A stretch of 46,615 nt of DNA from Acanthaster planci (lineage: Eukaryota; Echinodermata; Asteroidea; Valvatida; Acanthasteridae): contig NW_019091362.1 in assembly GCF_001949145.1 (NCBI RefSeq), positions 784,662 through 831,276 of the forward strand. The letters run 5' to 3'. A program made the translations under genes and the position numbers. The notes under the pieces are model-generated. The model saw only the letters and a list, made by a program, of their open reading frames with translations, did no database searches and had not been told where the DNA came from. Shown piece after piece: positions 9,725-22,600 of the stretch; the first letter of the stretch is position 1; each line of letters opens with the position of its first letter.

Positions 9725-10115
9725 TGCCACATATCACAATGTCTAGCTCTGTAGGAATGCAGCGCTGCTTTGTATAAATTGTAAGTTGTGGTGTTGCGTT
9801 TGTAGGAGTTATATAACTATTGCATATTTAGAGTTCCCCTGTTGGGGTGGGGCAAGTTATTTGACGCATTTCTCTATATATAGTGCGTCTTGCCGTGTAG
9901 CTTTGCTTCTCTGCCTTTCGTCTTGCAAGGTGCTCTTTTCTACGTCACGTTAGTGTCTTTGCTGCACACTGCATTGCAAGAGTGTGGGATACACATCTCC
10001 GTGTGAAGTTCACACGTTGATATTGATAGTGCTCCTAACTTATGTTGTGAGCTAGCCTAGTTCGGGTGTAGTCCCGATATTGTAAAATTTGAGTTTGAAA
10101 CTCGGCAGTATGGCA
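9725..10115 (+). repeat. Candidate LTR (391 bp) followed by a primer-binding-like site
   Basis: The span starts TGCCA and ends TGGCA (5-bp inverted termini). It contains a TATA-like TCTATATATAG near 9873-9884 followed by a GC-richer leader. TGGTGGCAGTGG at 10116 begins directly after it, where a tRNA primer-binding site would sit. No coding remnant of a retroelement follows and no second LTR is seen, so this may be a decayed 5' end or a false match. It is unrelated in sequence to the LTR at 1887-2156. Confidence 0.35.
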
Positions 10116-10129
10116 TGGTGGCAGTGGAC

Positions 10130-12782
10130 ACATGGTGAGTTAGCACTTTCTAATTTTAATAACTGTTTGATACATTGTATACATTTAGATCTGCATTTTG
10201 CGCTTTTGTAGGCACATTATGGAACTATGTCCTGTTGAACTCGAATTTGCTTGAGGTAGTTTCTTGTAAGCATCTTTGCATATTGTTCAGAGATATCAAC
10301 ATTTTTGAACAGTGTACACCTCAATAAAAATGAGTGTTTGATCATATTTAGTTAACATCTTTAACTTATAATGATTTGTTTCAGTGTTATATTAAATGTT
10401 TAATTCTGATTTACAGTGACCGACCTAGTCCTCCTATGGACCTAGCGCTATGTACATGTGTAGGTCATCCTACACCACTTTGTATTTGATGTACATGTAG
10501 CCCTTCCATAACATCTTGAGTAAGTTAATTTGGGTAGTTCGTATTCTCAACAATATTACTGGTGGCTGTGAAACCTTTAATTCCTTATTAAACTGATTAG
10601 TGCATGTTGATAAAAAACAATAAGGAATGTAAACCATAAATTCAAAACATATGCTGTGGCAGGGCCGCATATTTTATGCCTAAAATTTAAATGAATCCAG
10701 TATATGCATATAATTGTAAATTTAATTCTAATATATATGATGCTGGGTCACTTATACAAATGTATTTTCTTTTTAATTTACAGATAGTTCCATCATCATA
10801 TTGACTGTCGTTTATTTTTGTGGGTATTTTAGGGGTTTCTTAAGGTTTTTTTGCTTAACCCTCCTATGCAAATGTCAACTGGTACAATATTTTGAGCCGT
10901 CATTTTTGCCTGTCAAGTGTCTGGTCTAAACCTTCAGTGTTTAACCACCCATTTGCATGATTTTTATGGTGCCTTCCCACTGGCAACCTTTCTGTTTGAT
11001 AAATTTTGGCCAGTCAGGTGGTTAGGGTTGGGTAGTTTGCACATGGTGGCCAGCCAACAAAAATATATGCCAGGTTGGGCCAAATTGGATTTGACCGTCC
11101 TTTGACTGCATCAGCATTAAAGGGGGTTAACGTAACTTGGATTAATCTGAATTAATAATTGAATGTACATGTAACTGTTCTAACTTTCAATTTTAATTAA
11201 ATCAGCAGTCTATTTTCGTAAATTGGTGGTTTTTTGAAATTTCTTTACTCCACATCCCTGTTTCCTTAATATTTTGGGTTATCCACCACCCCTCTCTTCG
11301 GTAAAATTTAACCGCTCAGTAACATACAGTAACAGTTTAATGACTGGCTGCATAGATTAACAGTGTATATGCAGATGAATAATGCTACGTGATTAGTTAA
11401 ACATCAGTGAGTACACTGTCAATTAGCATAGCTGAATTTAGGGTTACTCTTGCGGTGCGGTGCGGAGTGGTGTTGTGGTGTTACTCTCTGTGAGTGGAGT
11501 AAAAGAATGTGAAAACGTTCATGTCAATAAAATTTTAGATTGAAGTATTGCTTCATTATTCTGAAGGTTAACATTTAGGTCTTCAGCAAGAATACCATAT
11601 TTATTTTCAGTAGAATTACAGGTGATTATTTTCTCAAAATAGTTTACAAAACCTCAGATAAAACTTGAAGCGATTTGTATGTAACACTGATAATTATATT
11701 TTGGATGATGTTTACTAAAATTCAGTAAATTCAGTGAGAAAATAAAGTCATTGAGGTCATGACACATGTTGTACTGAATATCATTTTGCACCTAGAGGGC
11801 GATACCACTATCATTCTGTCTGCACTATCATTGGTAATTACTTAGCTTCAGTAAAGGGAGCTTGGTATTATCACCCTCAAGTCATGTGTTAATGGTTGAG
11901 ACCAGTTACAATAAAACTTAAAGGAAACATACAATAATTTTTTCACTGACTCACTTTATATGCATCTTTAACGCTTCTTCAATGTATGAAAACTACTTGA
12001 AATACTTGATTTACCCTTGTTGTGTTGTATTTATGGTTGAAGCATCTCCTTGTTACCAAGTGCAGAATGATTCCTTGCATTGAGTCGCATTACCATACCT
12101 GTGTGTACTTTTGCTGATGTTGTCAGAAAAAAAAATGATGGCGATACCTGAGCCAAATGGAGACTACAGGAACCAGTGTACCACTTTGTTTCACTTTGTT
12201 ACATGAAAAGCATTTGATTTCCTGTAGCTGATGCTTTCAATAAGTGTTGTCTGGAATCAATTAATATCTCTTGTAAAGTTTTGCATCTGCATTTACAGAT
12301 GTTCATGTAAAGATGTTCAAGGAGTATGCTGAAGTCTTACAGATTTCTAGTACCCTTTTGGCAGAATATCTGCTGTGAAAAGCTAGGTCATAAAAGTGTT
12401 TTGGTTGTTCGACAATTTTTAAATTGTTACAATCTTAAAAATGTATCTGTAATATTTTCAAATAAATTCAATGTTTCTAAGAGTAAAAGCAATATTAAAA
12501 TTCCCCATTTTCCTCATGTTCAACAGGAGTAGTTACCTTGCCTTTGTCCACAGCCAAAGTAGTTTCTAATAAAATAGTTTAAACAGCTTGTAAATTTCTG
12601 GTTTTGTGAAGATGATTACTTGTAGTTGCTACATTGAAGAGGGTCCATTTTTGCGGCTTTGAGCAGTACGTTGTGTATACATATATACATGGAGACCTTT
12701 ATCTACTGTCCTGTTAGAAAACAGCTAAGCAGTGTTTCTCCATTCATTGCCAGCAGACATGATGTTGAGTCACTATACATCT
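10130..12782. other. AT-rich intergenic DNA, nothing recognised
   Basis: Short ORFs only. A small GTGCGGTGCGG-type run lies near 11452. No domain, RNA gene or clear transposon end seen. Confidence 0.4.
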
Positions 12783-12790
12783 CGATCTAC

Positions 12791-12969
12791 CAACAGCGGC
12801 GGAACGGTGTTGAAAGTGGGAGGGGCAATTAGCCCCAGCCATTAGAAAAGAATACAATTATGAAGTTGCAATGTACCTCCAGTGGCTGGTAGGCCTATAA
12901 AGTGGGAGGGGGGGAATAAAAGCCTTTGCAAAGGTGGGGAACCCCCCCCCCCATATTCTGCTGCCGTTG
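12791..12969 (+). mobile_element. hAT-like MITE, copy A (179 bp)
   Basis: It begins CAACAGCGGCGGAAC; the reverse complement of its end is CAACGGCAGCAGAAT, 11 of 15 identical. The flanking 8-mers are CGATCTAC (12783-12790) and CAATCTAC (12970-12977), 7 of 8 identical. The interior (GAATACAATTATGAAGTTGC, GTAGGCCTATAAAGT) also occurs on the opposite strand at 15202-15401, so this is a dispersed family and not a chance palindrome. Confidence 0.72.
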
Positions 12970-12977
12970 CAATCTAC

Positions 12978-15192
12978 TAAGTATCATAAACGGGAAAGTT
13001 GTTGCTTAGAATTAATTAATTTTTCAGAGTTTTGTACATCTGTGACAAGTATTTAACTTATACTTTGAGGTACATTTACTCACTGATTTAACTCGATTGG
13101 ATTTTTTGTGTTCATTCATTGACTGAATGCAAAACATTGTTTTGTCATATGCTGTCTCCAAGGTGATATACGCCTGCAGTGTGTTTGTTCATTACTGAAG
13201 TGTCCACATCATCACCACTGTCATTATATGACAAAGTGACTTCTGTGCCCAATTTCACGAGGCTCCGCGTATTTCATGGAGACTACAAGCACTAAGCACA
13301 TCACAGCAAAAGGTGCTCTAACCTTGGAGGAAACATTTGCTTAACTAAGTGACATAACAATGAAAATCTCCATGTGCATCCAAGGCAATGGAAACTCCTC
13401 AATTATCTCACAAGAACAATCTAATTTCTTGATTCTTCTAAAGACAATCAGTATAAATATCCTGTTTCAAATCTGTCGAAATATTAACGTCAAGGAACAT
13501 GCAGTATTGTACTCGATCAACTTCTTTGCCACTTATGACTGAGGGAATGATGCTAAAAGTGGTCTTCCAAAAGTCTACAATAACTTCCTTTGTCTTATTT
13601 AGATTCAATTCTAAAGTATTCTCAGTGCACCAGTTAATGATAGATTAGATTTCAATTCGGTGTGATGTCTTATCATTGATCTACCCTCAAACTATCAGAA
13701 AGTAATCAACACGGCATGAATATCTATGTTCAGAAAATTGTCATGAGACGTGAGTAATGCACTGAATGAAACCGCACCATGTGTCAATGTTCCAAGGGTT
13801 ATTGCCAATGGAGTTCTGGGTACAAACAAGATCACAGAGTACACGTACTTGACCCACTAACATTCCTTCTGTATATGGAAAATCCCGGAATAAATTACGT
13901 AAATTGGAACTCTACTCAAGTTGTAATCAGATTAAATCTAAACCTTTTACTCATCTCTTTATGATCTTCACCTGTCAGTGTGACATCTTAGTATTTCATT
14001 CTATTTAATGCTGAATTGCATTAATTAATGAACACATCATGAAAAATTAAAGCATGTATGACTATTTTAAAAGATTCAGATCTACTCATTCAGAAATTTT
14101 TAGAAATTTGGATTATTCCATTAAATGTGGTTGAAAAAAGTGTGGACTTTACTAAAGTCCACACTTTAGTGATAGAAATTGAAACCAACATCAATGCAAG
14201 TAGTACATTAATGAGAAATGGCAAAAAATGTACCAGTTGAGTTTCTTTGATTTGAACAGGTGAGGACCCAAAGATCCAAACTCATTCAATTTCAGCATTT
14301 CTCATGGTGCATTGAGCAAGAACATTTCTCACTGCACGTAACATTGTGATAACTTAAGATCACGATTGCAATTTCTGTGGCTATAAGACAGATTTTATCT
14401 TTTTCAGTTTTAAAAAGAATATACAGTTACAGAGTTTTCTGAATAGAGTGACATCACAAGAGTGATTTTAGACTACCGCTACCTCATTTGCTAATAACCA
14501 ATAGATATCATTCCCATGCAGTGATTTTTATGCCAGACTTATTCTGACTTTTTCTGTTGGAATAAAGCATGGAATGATTGATCTTGCATTAATAACCAAG
14601 GGATGATTAAAGGTCACGAAAAATATGACAATTTCTTCCTTCTGACAAGCTTTATAAGATACTATTTAAATTTAATGGCTATTGTTGTCAAATGGTTTTC
14701 TTAGATGGGAGGGGATGCGCAGGACTTGGTTTGAAGTTTTTGATTTTATCCTTTCTGACTACCTACATGTATTTGCAGGACTCTCAGGGAGAAAAGTCAA
14801 ACGTCACTGACTTTGTCTAGTGATGGAGAATCATTTTAAACCATTACAAAACCAGATTTTCTTTGTTACCAAGGGGAAATTCCCCTGGGTTTTCCCTAAG
14901 TATACATCGTCTGTTTACTTTTTATGTGCAGTATTATTGACAGTGTGACATTTAGACCCTTATCTAAAGTACCCTCGCAGTTGAAAAAAATACAAAGTCC
15001 TTTTGATTGATGGCATTTAGTTCCAAGTGTTATGTAGTAAGAATGGCAGAATTGCATGTAGTCTTTTTTGATGGTTGAGTTCAACGGTGTGTGTGGTACT
15101 GAAGAGAGGTATAGCCTGCATATATAAATTGTATCTTCTCAGACAAAAACAAAAATCAACATGCATACATGTCAGTATTGCAAATTGCAATA
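12978..15192. other. AT-rich intergenic DNA between two related MITEs
   Basis: No supported gene. It contains the perfect hairpin at 14137-14167, reported separately. Confidence 0.4.
14137..14167. repeat. Perfect 14-bp inverted repeat with 3-base loop
   Basis: AAAGTGTGGACTTT, the loop ACT, then AAAGTCCACACTTT. The arms are perfectly complementary in otherwise irregular AT-rich DNA. It could form a cruciform or an RNA hairpin. It is too short for a typical miRNA precursor. Confidence 0.8.
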
Positions 15193-15201
15193 GTATGAAA
15201 G

Positions 15202-15401
15202 CTCCGGTGGCAGAAGGGGGAGGGGCTGTTACCCCCTCCCTACCTTTGAAAAGGTAATTATTTTGCCCCCTGCCCCAACTTTATAGGCCTACCAGTGGTT
15301 GAAGGTGCATTGCAACTTCATAACTGTATTCTTTTTGAGTCTATTGGCTGAGGCTAATTCCCCCTACGCACACACACTTTTAAAACCATTCTGCCGTTGC
15401 T
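15202..15401 (-). mobile_element. hAT-like MITE, copy B, opposite orientation to copy A
   Basis: Its reverse complement matches 12791-12969 along most of its length, including GAATACAGTTATGAAGTTGC and GTAGGCCTATAAAGT. The flanks GTATGAAAG (15193-15201) and GTATGAGAG (15402-15410) match in 8 of 9 bases, consistent with a target duplication. It carries no transposase. Confidence 0.7.
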
Positions 15402-15410
15402 GTATGAGAG

Positions 15411-16200
15411 TCAGCATTTCTTTATCACTAATAAAAAGAGCTCTTGGAGGAGGAAAAATTATAGCAAAATGTTTGGTGGTTTGTTTTTGTTTGGGACATC
15501 TTTCACTGCCAAGAAGTACACATAAATGTGTCGAATACGTAGGCCCACAGACAGCATATCATTTGAATTGTTCCGTTCAAAATATGTTGGATCATCCTAA
15601 AAATCGACACTTATTTGTGCAGATACACTGTGTCAACAGTAATGCTGGCGTGAAATATATTACTTGATTTGATCCCCCACACCGTGACCAATAAAATATA
15701 CTGAAAAAAGTTTTACTCCCGGGTTTGAGAAACTGATTTTGTCATCTAGGGCCCACCTGGATAAACAAAAGAAAACACATGCATTTTTTCTAAGGCCTCA
15801 GATGTAATTTATTATTTGGAAAATCAATAAACTATGACTCAGGCAAACATATTTGGGTAATTCCCAGATTTTTTTTTTTTGCATTAATATTCCATATTTT
15901 CTCTCTTGTAAAATAACCATGGTAATTCCCCAAGTGATTAAGCCGATGATTGAGGGCGCTACATCTCTGCTTTATTATGTGTGTTGTGCACGTCTTTGGT
16001 ATTTTTTCACAGTTTATTTCCGCATAGACATCTGATCAGCCACGCAAAGTGATATGTCCCGCGTACTTGCTGTACGCTTAAATACATGGACACCATTCCA
16101 GTATCTGCGGAAATAACATGCTTTTACAAGTCACGCCAGTCATCAAATTCAGATTTATAAACTGCGCCAAACTTGAATTTCAACGAATTTCTCAACTGTA
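15411..16200. other. Intergenic DNA upstream of the VPS9-domain gene
   Basis: No supported gene. Open frames at 15299-15667 and 15853-16035 overlap MITE or low-complexity DNA and show no domain. Confidence 0.4.
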
Positions 16201-16460
16201 ATTCCGCTGCATGATTGTGCACCTGCACTGCACTGGCCTGTTCCTTCATGGGTATTCCAAGTCGCCACCGCTGGCCGTCACACGCCAGTGACCGTCGGAG
16301 GCAAATTATTCTGATGTTGACAGTTGCGGAACTAAACTTTTCTTCGTCTGCACAGAAATACCGAATTGCTTATTGATCCAGCAGACGTAGCTAGTGGACG
16401 TCAGAAGAACTTTCAGCTCCACGCTGCATCGCATTTTTGCATTGGTGAAAAGTTGTCGAG
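16201..16460 (+). promoter_or_regulatory. Putative promoter / 5' leader of the VPS9-domain gene
   Basis: GC and CpG content rise clearly here against the AT-rich surroundings (CGCCACCGCTGGCCGTC, GACCGTCGGAGG and similar), directly ahead of the candidate first coding exon. No TATA box is obvious. The transcription start is not determinable by eye. Confidence 0.35.
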
Positions 16461-16634
16461 ATGCGGGTTTTTTTACGCGGAGACGTGGTTCAGCCCGGTT
16501 TGTGTTGCAGTCCCCGTGAACCTGTAGAATGGTGGAAACAGTGCGCGAACGTTGGCCTTCGGGACGGCTGTGTGCCCACGATCGGGCAAAGTGTGGTTCA
16601 AATCACCGGACTGGAACCGGCAGTCTGGTTCAAG
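16461..16634 (+). CDS. VPS9-domain gene, candidate exon 1 (start codon)
   Basis: An ATG at 16461 opens exactly 58 codons ending AAG|GTATGA, a good donor, phase 0. It lies in a local GC-rich island, as first exons often do. Translated features: Trp-Trp pair, several Cys, ending EPAVWFK. The next exon I can find in phase 0 is at 33841. It could belong to a different transcript; an RNA read across the junction would settle this. Confidence 0.5.
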
Positions 16635-19600
16635 GTATGATGGCTATAGCAAAATTCATATGAGCATATCCTACAGCCTGGGGATTGTGTAGTGTGTAGT
16701 TTGGGACCCCTGTATTGAACAGTTTTACACAACAGGTCAGTCCCAAAATAATGTAGTCAAAGGCAATGTTCTCTCTCGTATTACTATGCTCAACCCGGTT
16801 GGTTTTTTTATTTGGCCATTTTTTTTAACCCAATGATTAATCTTAAAAATTGAAATCCGGTTCTCTTTCCACAGAATTAACCCTACAGCTACATGTATTA
16901 TGTATGTATTCAACGTAAATTTTTCATTGGCCGCAGTAGGCCTAAACCTATCTTTACATGATGAACAAATTTTTCCCAAAAGTAGTACTGGTACACCAGC
17001 CATCAGAAAGTGATTACGTGTCCTAAGATATCAAATTTAGCAAAGAAAACATTGAAGTGTTTACTTACATGTGGAAAATGGTAAGAATTCCAGACCAGTC
17101 TTGTAAATGTTTGGTTGTGCTAAATTGTGCACAGGGTTTCAAGTGTGATGTCTATCCATGGAGCAAGGAACACACGTCTTAGTTTACATGGAACTCTCAC
17201 TGGTTAATTAAAATAGAGGTAAACAGAGTGAACCTGGGTCCTGCATGTTTCACAGTATGATTTAATGAAAGAAACTACGGTACATGTAGATCTGCCCTTG
17301 TCTGGAACCAGACAGATGTGAAGAAGAATCACCCTTTCATTACCATCATATGAGTGTGTGGAGGAACAGTTGGAGAAGCTAACCTAAAAATGTCATGGCT
17401 CCTTTTTCCTTGTATCGTTATTTGGTGCTGATTTGCACCTTTCATTTACTCTTTATTTTCCACCTAATTATATGCAGTAAAGATTTAACAGGAAGGAAAC
17501 TGGTTGTGGAAGGGGTCCCATTGAAATACTAAACATTATTACAGACAATACAATAATTATGACATACAATTAGACAAGAAGACAGTAGGACATGTAAATA
17601 CTAAGTCTTTTAACCCTGTATGACACAAAAACTAAATGATGTTAAATAAAATTTGAATACCCACTTAATAGTTTAGCTTTATGTTTACCTTTGAATGTTG
17701 TAGGTTCCCTAGATTCTTTATAGAGGTGTCTAGGGAATTCCACAGCCTGGGGCCCTCATGATTGACTGTATTTTGTGTGAGAGTAGTATGTGGAAAAGAA
17801 TGATGAAGTTTCTTGTGTTGTCTGGTGAAATGGTGGTGCATTTCTTCATTTTTGATAAACATATAACAAAAGGATTTAGGTATTTTTTTAGTGTTGAACT
17901 GGTGCATGAGGATCCCAAGCTGAAGGAAATAGTTATCATTTACTTTAAGAGTTTTTGTACAAATGAAACAGCGGGCTACTATGTTAAAAGGTAGGTGGCA
18001 GAGTGGATCATTCTTAAAGCTTTTTTTGCAGTTTAAGTATTCTATTGCTTAAACTAACCCCGCCATTACCCCAAGCTAATATCCCATATGATAGATATGG
18101 TACAATCAAAGTACATGTATTGTAAAGTTTAAATAATATATCCTGTGGGAGAAGCAGCTTTAGTTTACATATAACTCCAATATTTTTTTAAACAGTCGTG
18201 CAAATATTACTGATTTGTTTTTTTCCATGAAAGATTCTGTTCAATATACAGACCTAAGAATTTGACACAATCGGTTTTATCAATTTGTACATCATCAATA
18301 AAGATTTCAGGTATTTCATGATGTTGCTTTTTACTAAACAGCATATAGTTAGTCTTCTTAATATTAAGAGTCAACCTATTTGCTTTAAGCCAGTTTAAAA
18401 CTTTGGTAAGCTTGAGATTAACATTATGATAAAGAATATCAATATCAGGGTTACTGTAGAATAGGTTACTGTCATCAGCAAATAATATAAAGGTAAACAA
18501 GTCTAACACAAAGTCATTTATGTAGAAAATAAAAGTGGCCCAAGAATTGATCCTTGCAGAACTCCATGAGAAGCTGTACTGACAGAGGACTGAGTACCAT
18601 AAATAGGTACAAATTGCTGACGATTTGAAAGGTAACTCCTGAACCACTCCAAGGCGGTTCCTCTAATGCAATAATAAGCAGGTTTGTTTAGAAGTATAGT
18701 ATGATCGATTGTATCAAAGGCCTTGGACATGTTGGAGAGGTCCAGGAATAAACCGATTGCAACAGAGGATGCATCTACGTGTAAATTATTAGTTATTTTA
18801 TCAATTAGGTGAATAATAGCATGTGAAGTTGAATGGTTTTGACGGAATCCAAATTGAGCATCAGAAATTATGTCGTGTCCACCTAGAAAGTCCATCAACC
18901 TTAACAGTCCCAAATCCTCCAATTTCAATATGATTTTACATACACCCTATACTAGGGGGTTAGGGTTATACCCTTGTCAATTATTCATTCAAGAATTTTT
19001 CAAAAAGTAGTAAGAACCGAGATAGGTCTATAATTATTTACTTGGTCAAGATTGCTACTTTTAAAAATAGGATTGACACGAGCAACTTTCATATCATTTG
19101 GTACTACACCTGTCAATATAGACATGTTCATAATAAAGGTTAACGGTTCAGAGATTGCCCGGATCACTTCCTTAACCAGTGAGTTACCATCAAAGCCAGA
19201 GCTCTTTTTGTTTGGCAACATATGTACAATATCAGTTATTTCTTCCTCAATAACAGGACTTAAGAATATAAAATTAGGTGGGGGGTCCAGTAAATAATCA
19301 GAATAATTGAGATCATTAGAAGGAATTTGATTACAGAGGTTTTTACCAATATTTGTAAACAAATTCATCAAAATGAATAGTAATCAAGTGTAGATTGCTG
19401 GTAGCAACAAATTCTACATCTGTACTTATTTGCGGTTTAGAGTTATTAATTACCTCCCCAGTATTTTTAATATTACCCTTTTCTTTGTCGAATTGTTTTG
19501 TATAATAAGTACGTTTAGAGGTACGAATGGCATTAGTTAAAATGTTTTTATAGCGTGTGTATTTAGTACGATTTGCATCTGTGGGGTTTGACATAAAGCT

Positions 19601-22600
19601 AAATAAAGATTAGCACCCTGCATATTAAAGTGAGGACCAGTCATATTTGTGAAATACTTGGTTTAAGTTAGCTAGATTTTCGTGAGAATAATCACGTACG
19701 GAAGTGACGCATGGACTAGGATGATTGACAGTCAAGCTAAAGAAAGTAAATATAGGAAAATGATCGGATATATCCGTAACCAAGATCCCAGATTTAGGAG
19801 GGCGTAATATATTAGATATTATTGATTAAAGTTGCAGATGCAGTAGTGACCCTAGTTGGATTGGTAATAAGTGCCAGACATGAGGAGGAGTACTGGGTAA
19901 ATTAAATCTAAGAATTCCTGAGGCTGGCTATTAGAATTGATCAGGTTTAGATTAAAATCTCGGATAAAGCATTCAGGTCAGGTCCGCATACATATTGCGG
20001 ATTTGTTGATAAATATAAGGCAACCCCTGCACCAACTCTGCCAACACTTTTTTTAGTCAGAAGAGTATATCCAGGTATGTTTAAACTATTTATATAGGAA
20101 TTTTCATTCAGCCAGGTCTCACACAATCCAATGACAGGGAAATCATAACTAAGTGAGTATAAAAGATTTTTTAGGTGGTCTATGTTTTGGGGTAAACTAT
20201 GTTTATTTAAAGAAAGAAGTGAAAAATTATCAGCAGGGACTTGATTTAAAAAGTCCACAAATTTATCATATGAAGAGTAACTGGAATGATTGACAATTTG
20301 ATAAGGATTATCAGGATCACTGACAAGAGGCAGTTCAAGAGAGTTAAGATAGGGACTAATTAAATTTTCTACGTTAGTAAATTGGTAAATATGTGGGCCC
20401 AAGACTGAATTCAGAGCCGCAAATTCCTGAGAATCCAAGGAATTAAAAGGAAAAATATCCTTAAGATTGGTCAACCAATCCGTCTCTACATTATAGTCAC
20501 ATACATGTACATACAATGTACATGTACATCATGTACATTTATGATACTGCATAGTACTGTATATATGAAAAATAGGCCTGTACACGCGCTGATACCGTGT
20601 TCATGTACTACATCGACAGGCTCNTGTGACTCAAAAGCCTGGAAAATGTCAGAATAAAAACCAAAGTGGGGTGGAAATTAATATTCTTCCAGGGAAATCC
20701 TGCAGTTTGAGGAGCGGACTGAGGGATGGATTTGAACCAACCGGTACATATATGTAGGTCACAAACGTACAGTGTACGTCGTGTACAATGGCAAGAGAGA
20801 GAGTAGTCATTCTAACCATGTGTACTTTACATGTAGGTACCAACACATGTACTTTCATGAATACCACATCCCGTCCCTCTGAAATCAGCTTTGCAATTTG
20901 TATTCATAATCAGTAATAATGTAGTAAATTTCCAACTGAATTCTCAACATTTCTGTATAGACCACTCTCATTTTACCTACAATTTGTACGGCAGCCCAAA
21001 ATGGCAGAAATATCACCATTTGGTCGATTTTCTTTAAATTACCTCAAATTCCTTTCAAATGTACCAGTACATTTGTCCCAGTCATTCCAAAGAGAGTTGT
21101 ATTTTCATTTAGTAACCAGTAGTACATGTAATTTTTTTTTAGTATTTTGATACCGGTGGCTGCTTATGATTTTTAAATTTTGTGAAGCTCTTTACTTTTT
21201 GCTGAAGGCCAGCCATACCCGTTGTTTTAGCAGCCACTAGTTGGAAACAAAGGACCACAACAGAGAAAGAGCAGACCCAAGTAACAATGTTATAGGGCAA
21301 CCTTTGTTGTGTACATGTACATGTAATCAACATGGGGAGTCAGGTTGGTGTAGTGGGGAGCCAGGTTGGGATAGTTGGGTACTAATGCGTCTTTATGAAA
21401 TGATGTTTTCAAAATGCTCCCATTTCAACATGAATCACTCTCCTGGACTGAAATTTTGACTGAATGTCCCTTATATGAAACATTTCAATTTGCAACAATT
21501 CTTACACGTTAAAAATTTCTCCTTTTTGAGCAATTTCAACATATCAGTTTCGTGAAATCCTTGTGGAGACCTATTCACCTTTAGGAATTCCTTGTGGAGA
21601 CCTATTCAACCCATTCTTTAGGATCTCTACAAGGCACCATATTTCGGCACCCCACAACAAAGCCATGTCTCCACAAGGATACAAATGTCTCTACGAGGAT
21701 ACAAATTTCAAAACTATGGAGCCAGGTTGGTGTAGTGGGGAATCAAGTTGGTGTAGTGGGGAGTCAAGTTGGTGTAGTGGGGAGTCAAGTTGGTGTAGTG
21801 TTTCTTTCCTCGTCTTCCACCTCTGTGGGCCTGGGTTTGATTCCAGCTTGGTCCACATGTGGATGGGTTTTTTTTTCAGTCTCCAGGGTTTTCCTCGTGC
21901 CCCTAAAACTGAACATTTCTTTATTGTGTTCTTCACTCGTTATGATCCTGTAATCAGTGCTAAATGTGCTGTTGGATGATCAGATACAAGTACATATAAA
22001 GAAAGTGTAACCAACTCCAATATTCAGCCTGGTCCACATACATGTACATGTACATATAAGTAAATTTATGTTGCAAGATAACAGCATGGTAGAACTTGTT
22101 CAAGATGCAATTTTGAGACACTACTTTGGCATTTTCATCCTATGTGAGAAAATTTATCCTCTTCAAATATACTGCTCTCCCTACTTGAAGAACAAACCGA
22201 AATAGAATGAAATCCACTGGCTGACCTACATGTACGGTATAACAACAAAAAGAGTGTCTAGTTTTTTTCAAACCACCTGTGAGTTCGTATGATTCCGGCC
22301 CCGGAATCGCCCATGTGCACCTGTTGAGTCCCATATGAAGGGACGAAAGCATGCATCTTACTTCCAAGAGGACTTGGAAAAATAGTCCTCTACTCGCACC
22401 ACCACTGTCCACCAGTACAACTGACAAATAAACTCAACGATTGGTCGCGTTTTTATGTCCGCCCATATCAAACCCCTACCAGACATAACAGGGGCAGGTT
22501 TCTCTTCTACTCCAACTACGGTGTAGGAGTCACTGCAAGTCACCAGAAATGAAATGTCACTAAATGGGAAAGTGCCATCAATTCACACACGGGTATAAAA

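Larger units (their letters stand above)
17440..20516 (-). mobile_element. 5'-truncated CR1/L2-like LINE (non-LTR retrotransposon)
   Basis: On the minus strand, in order: apurinic-type endonuclease, reverse transcriptase, a C-terminal GPRLWNSL block, a 3' UTR with a TGGGACCCCTTCCACAACCA-like motif, and an A-rich tail reading as TTTCATTTACTCTTTATTTT on the plus strand at about 17440. No ORF1 is seen, and the 5' end stops in TACATG-rich DNA at about 20516, as expected for 5' truncation. Several frame breaks make it inactive. Confidence 0.88.

Noticed and set aside
15299-15667. 122-codon open frame near the second MITE
   Set aside because: It begins inside the MITE and shows no domain or splice context.
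20728-20738. B-box-like sites (also 21834, 25551, 26038, 33619) as tRNA genes
   Set aside because: No cloverleaf with acceptor and anticodon stems can be completed at any of them. SINE fragments fit better.
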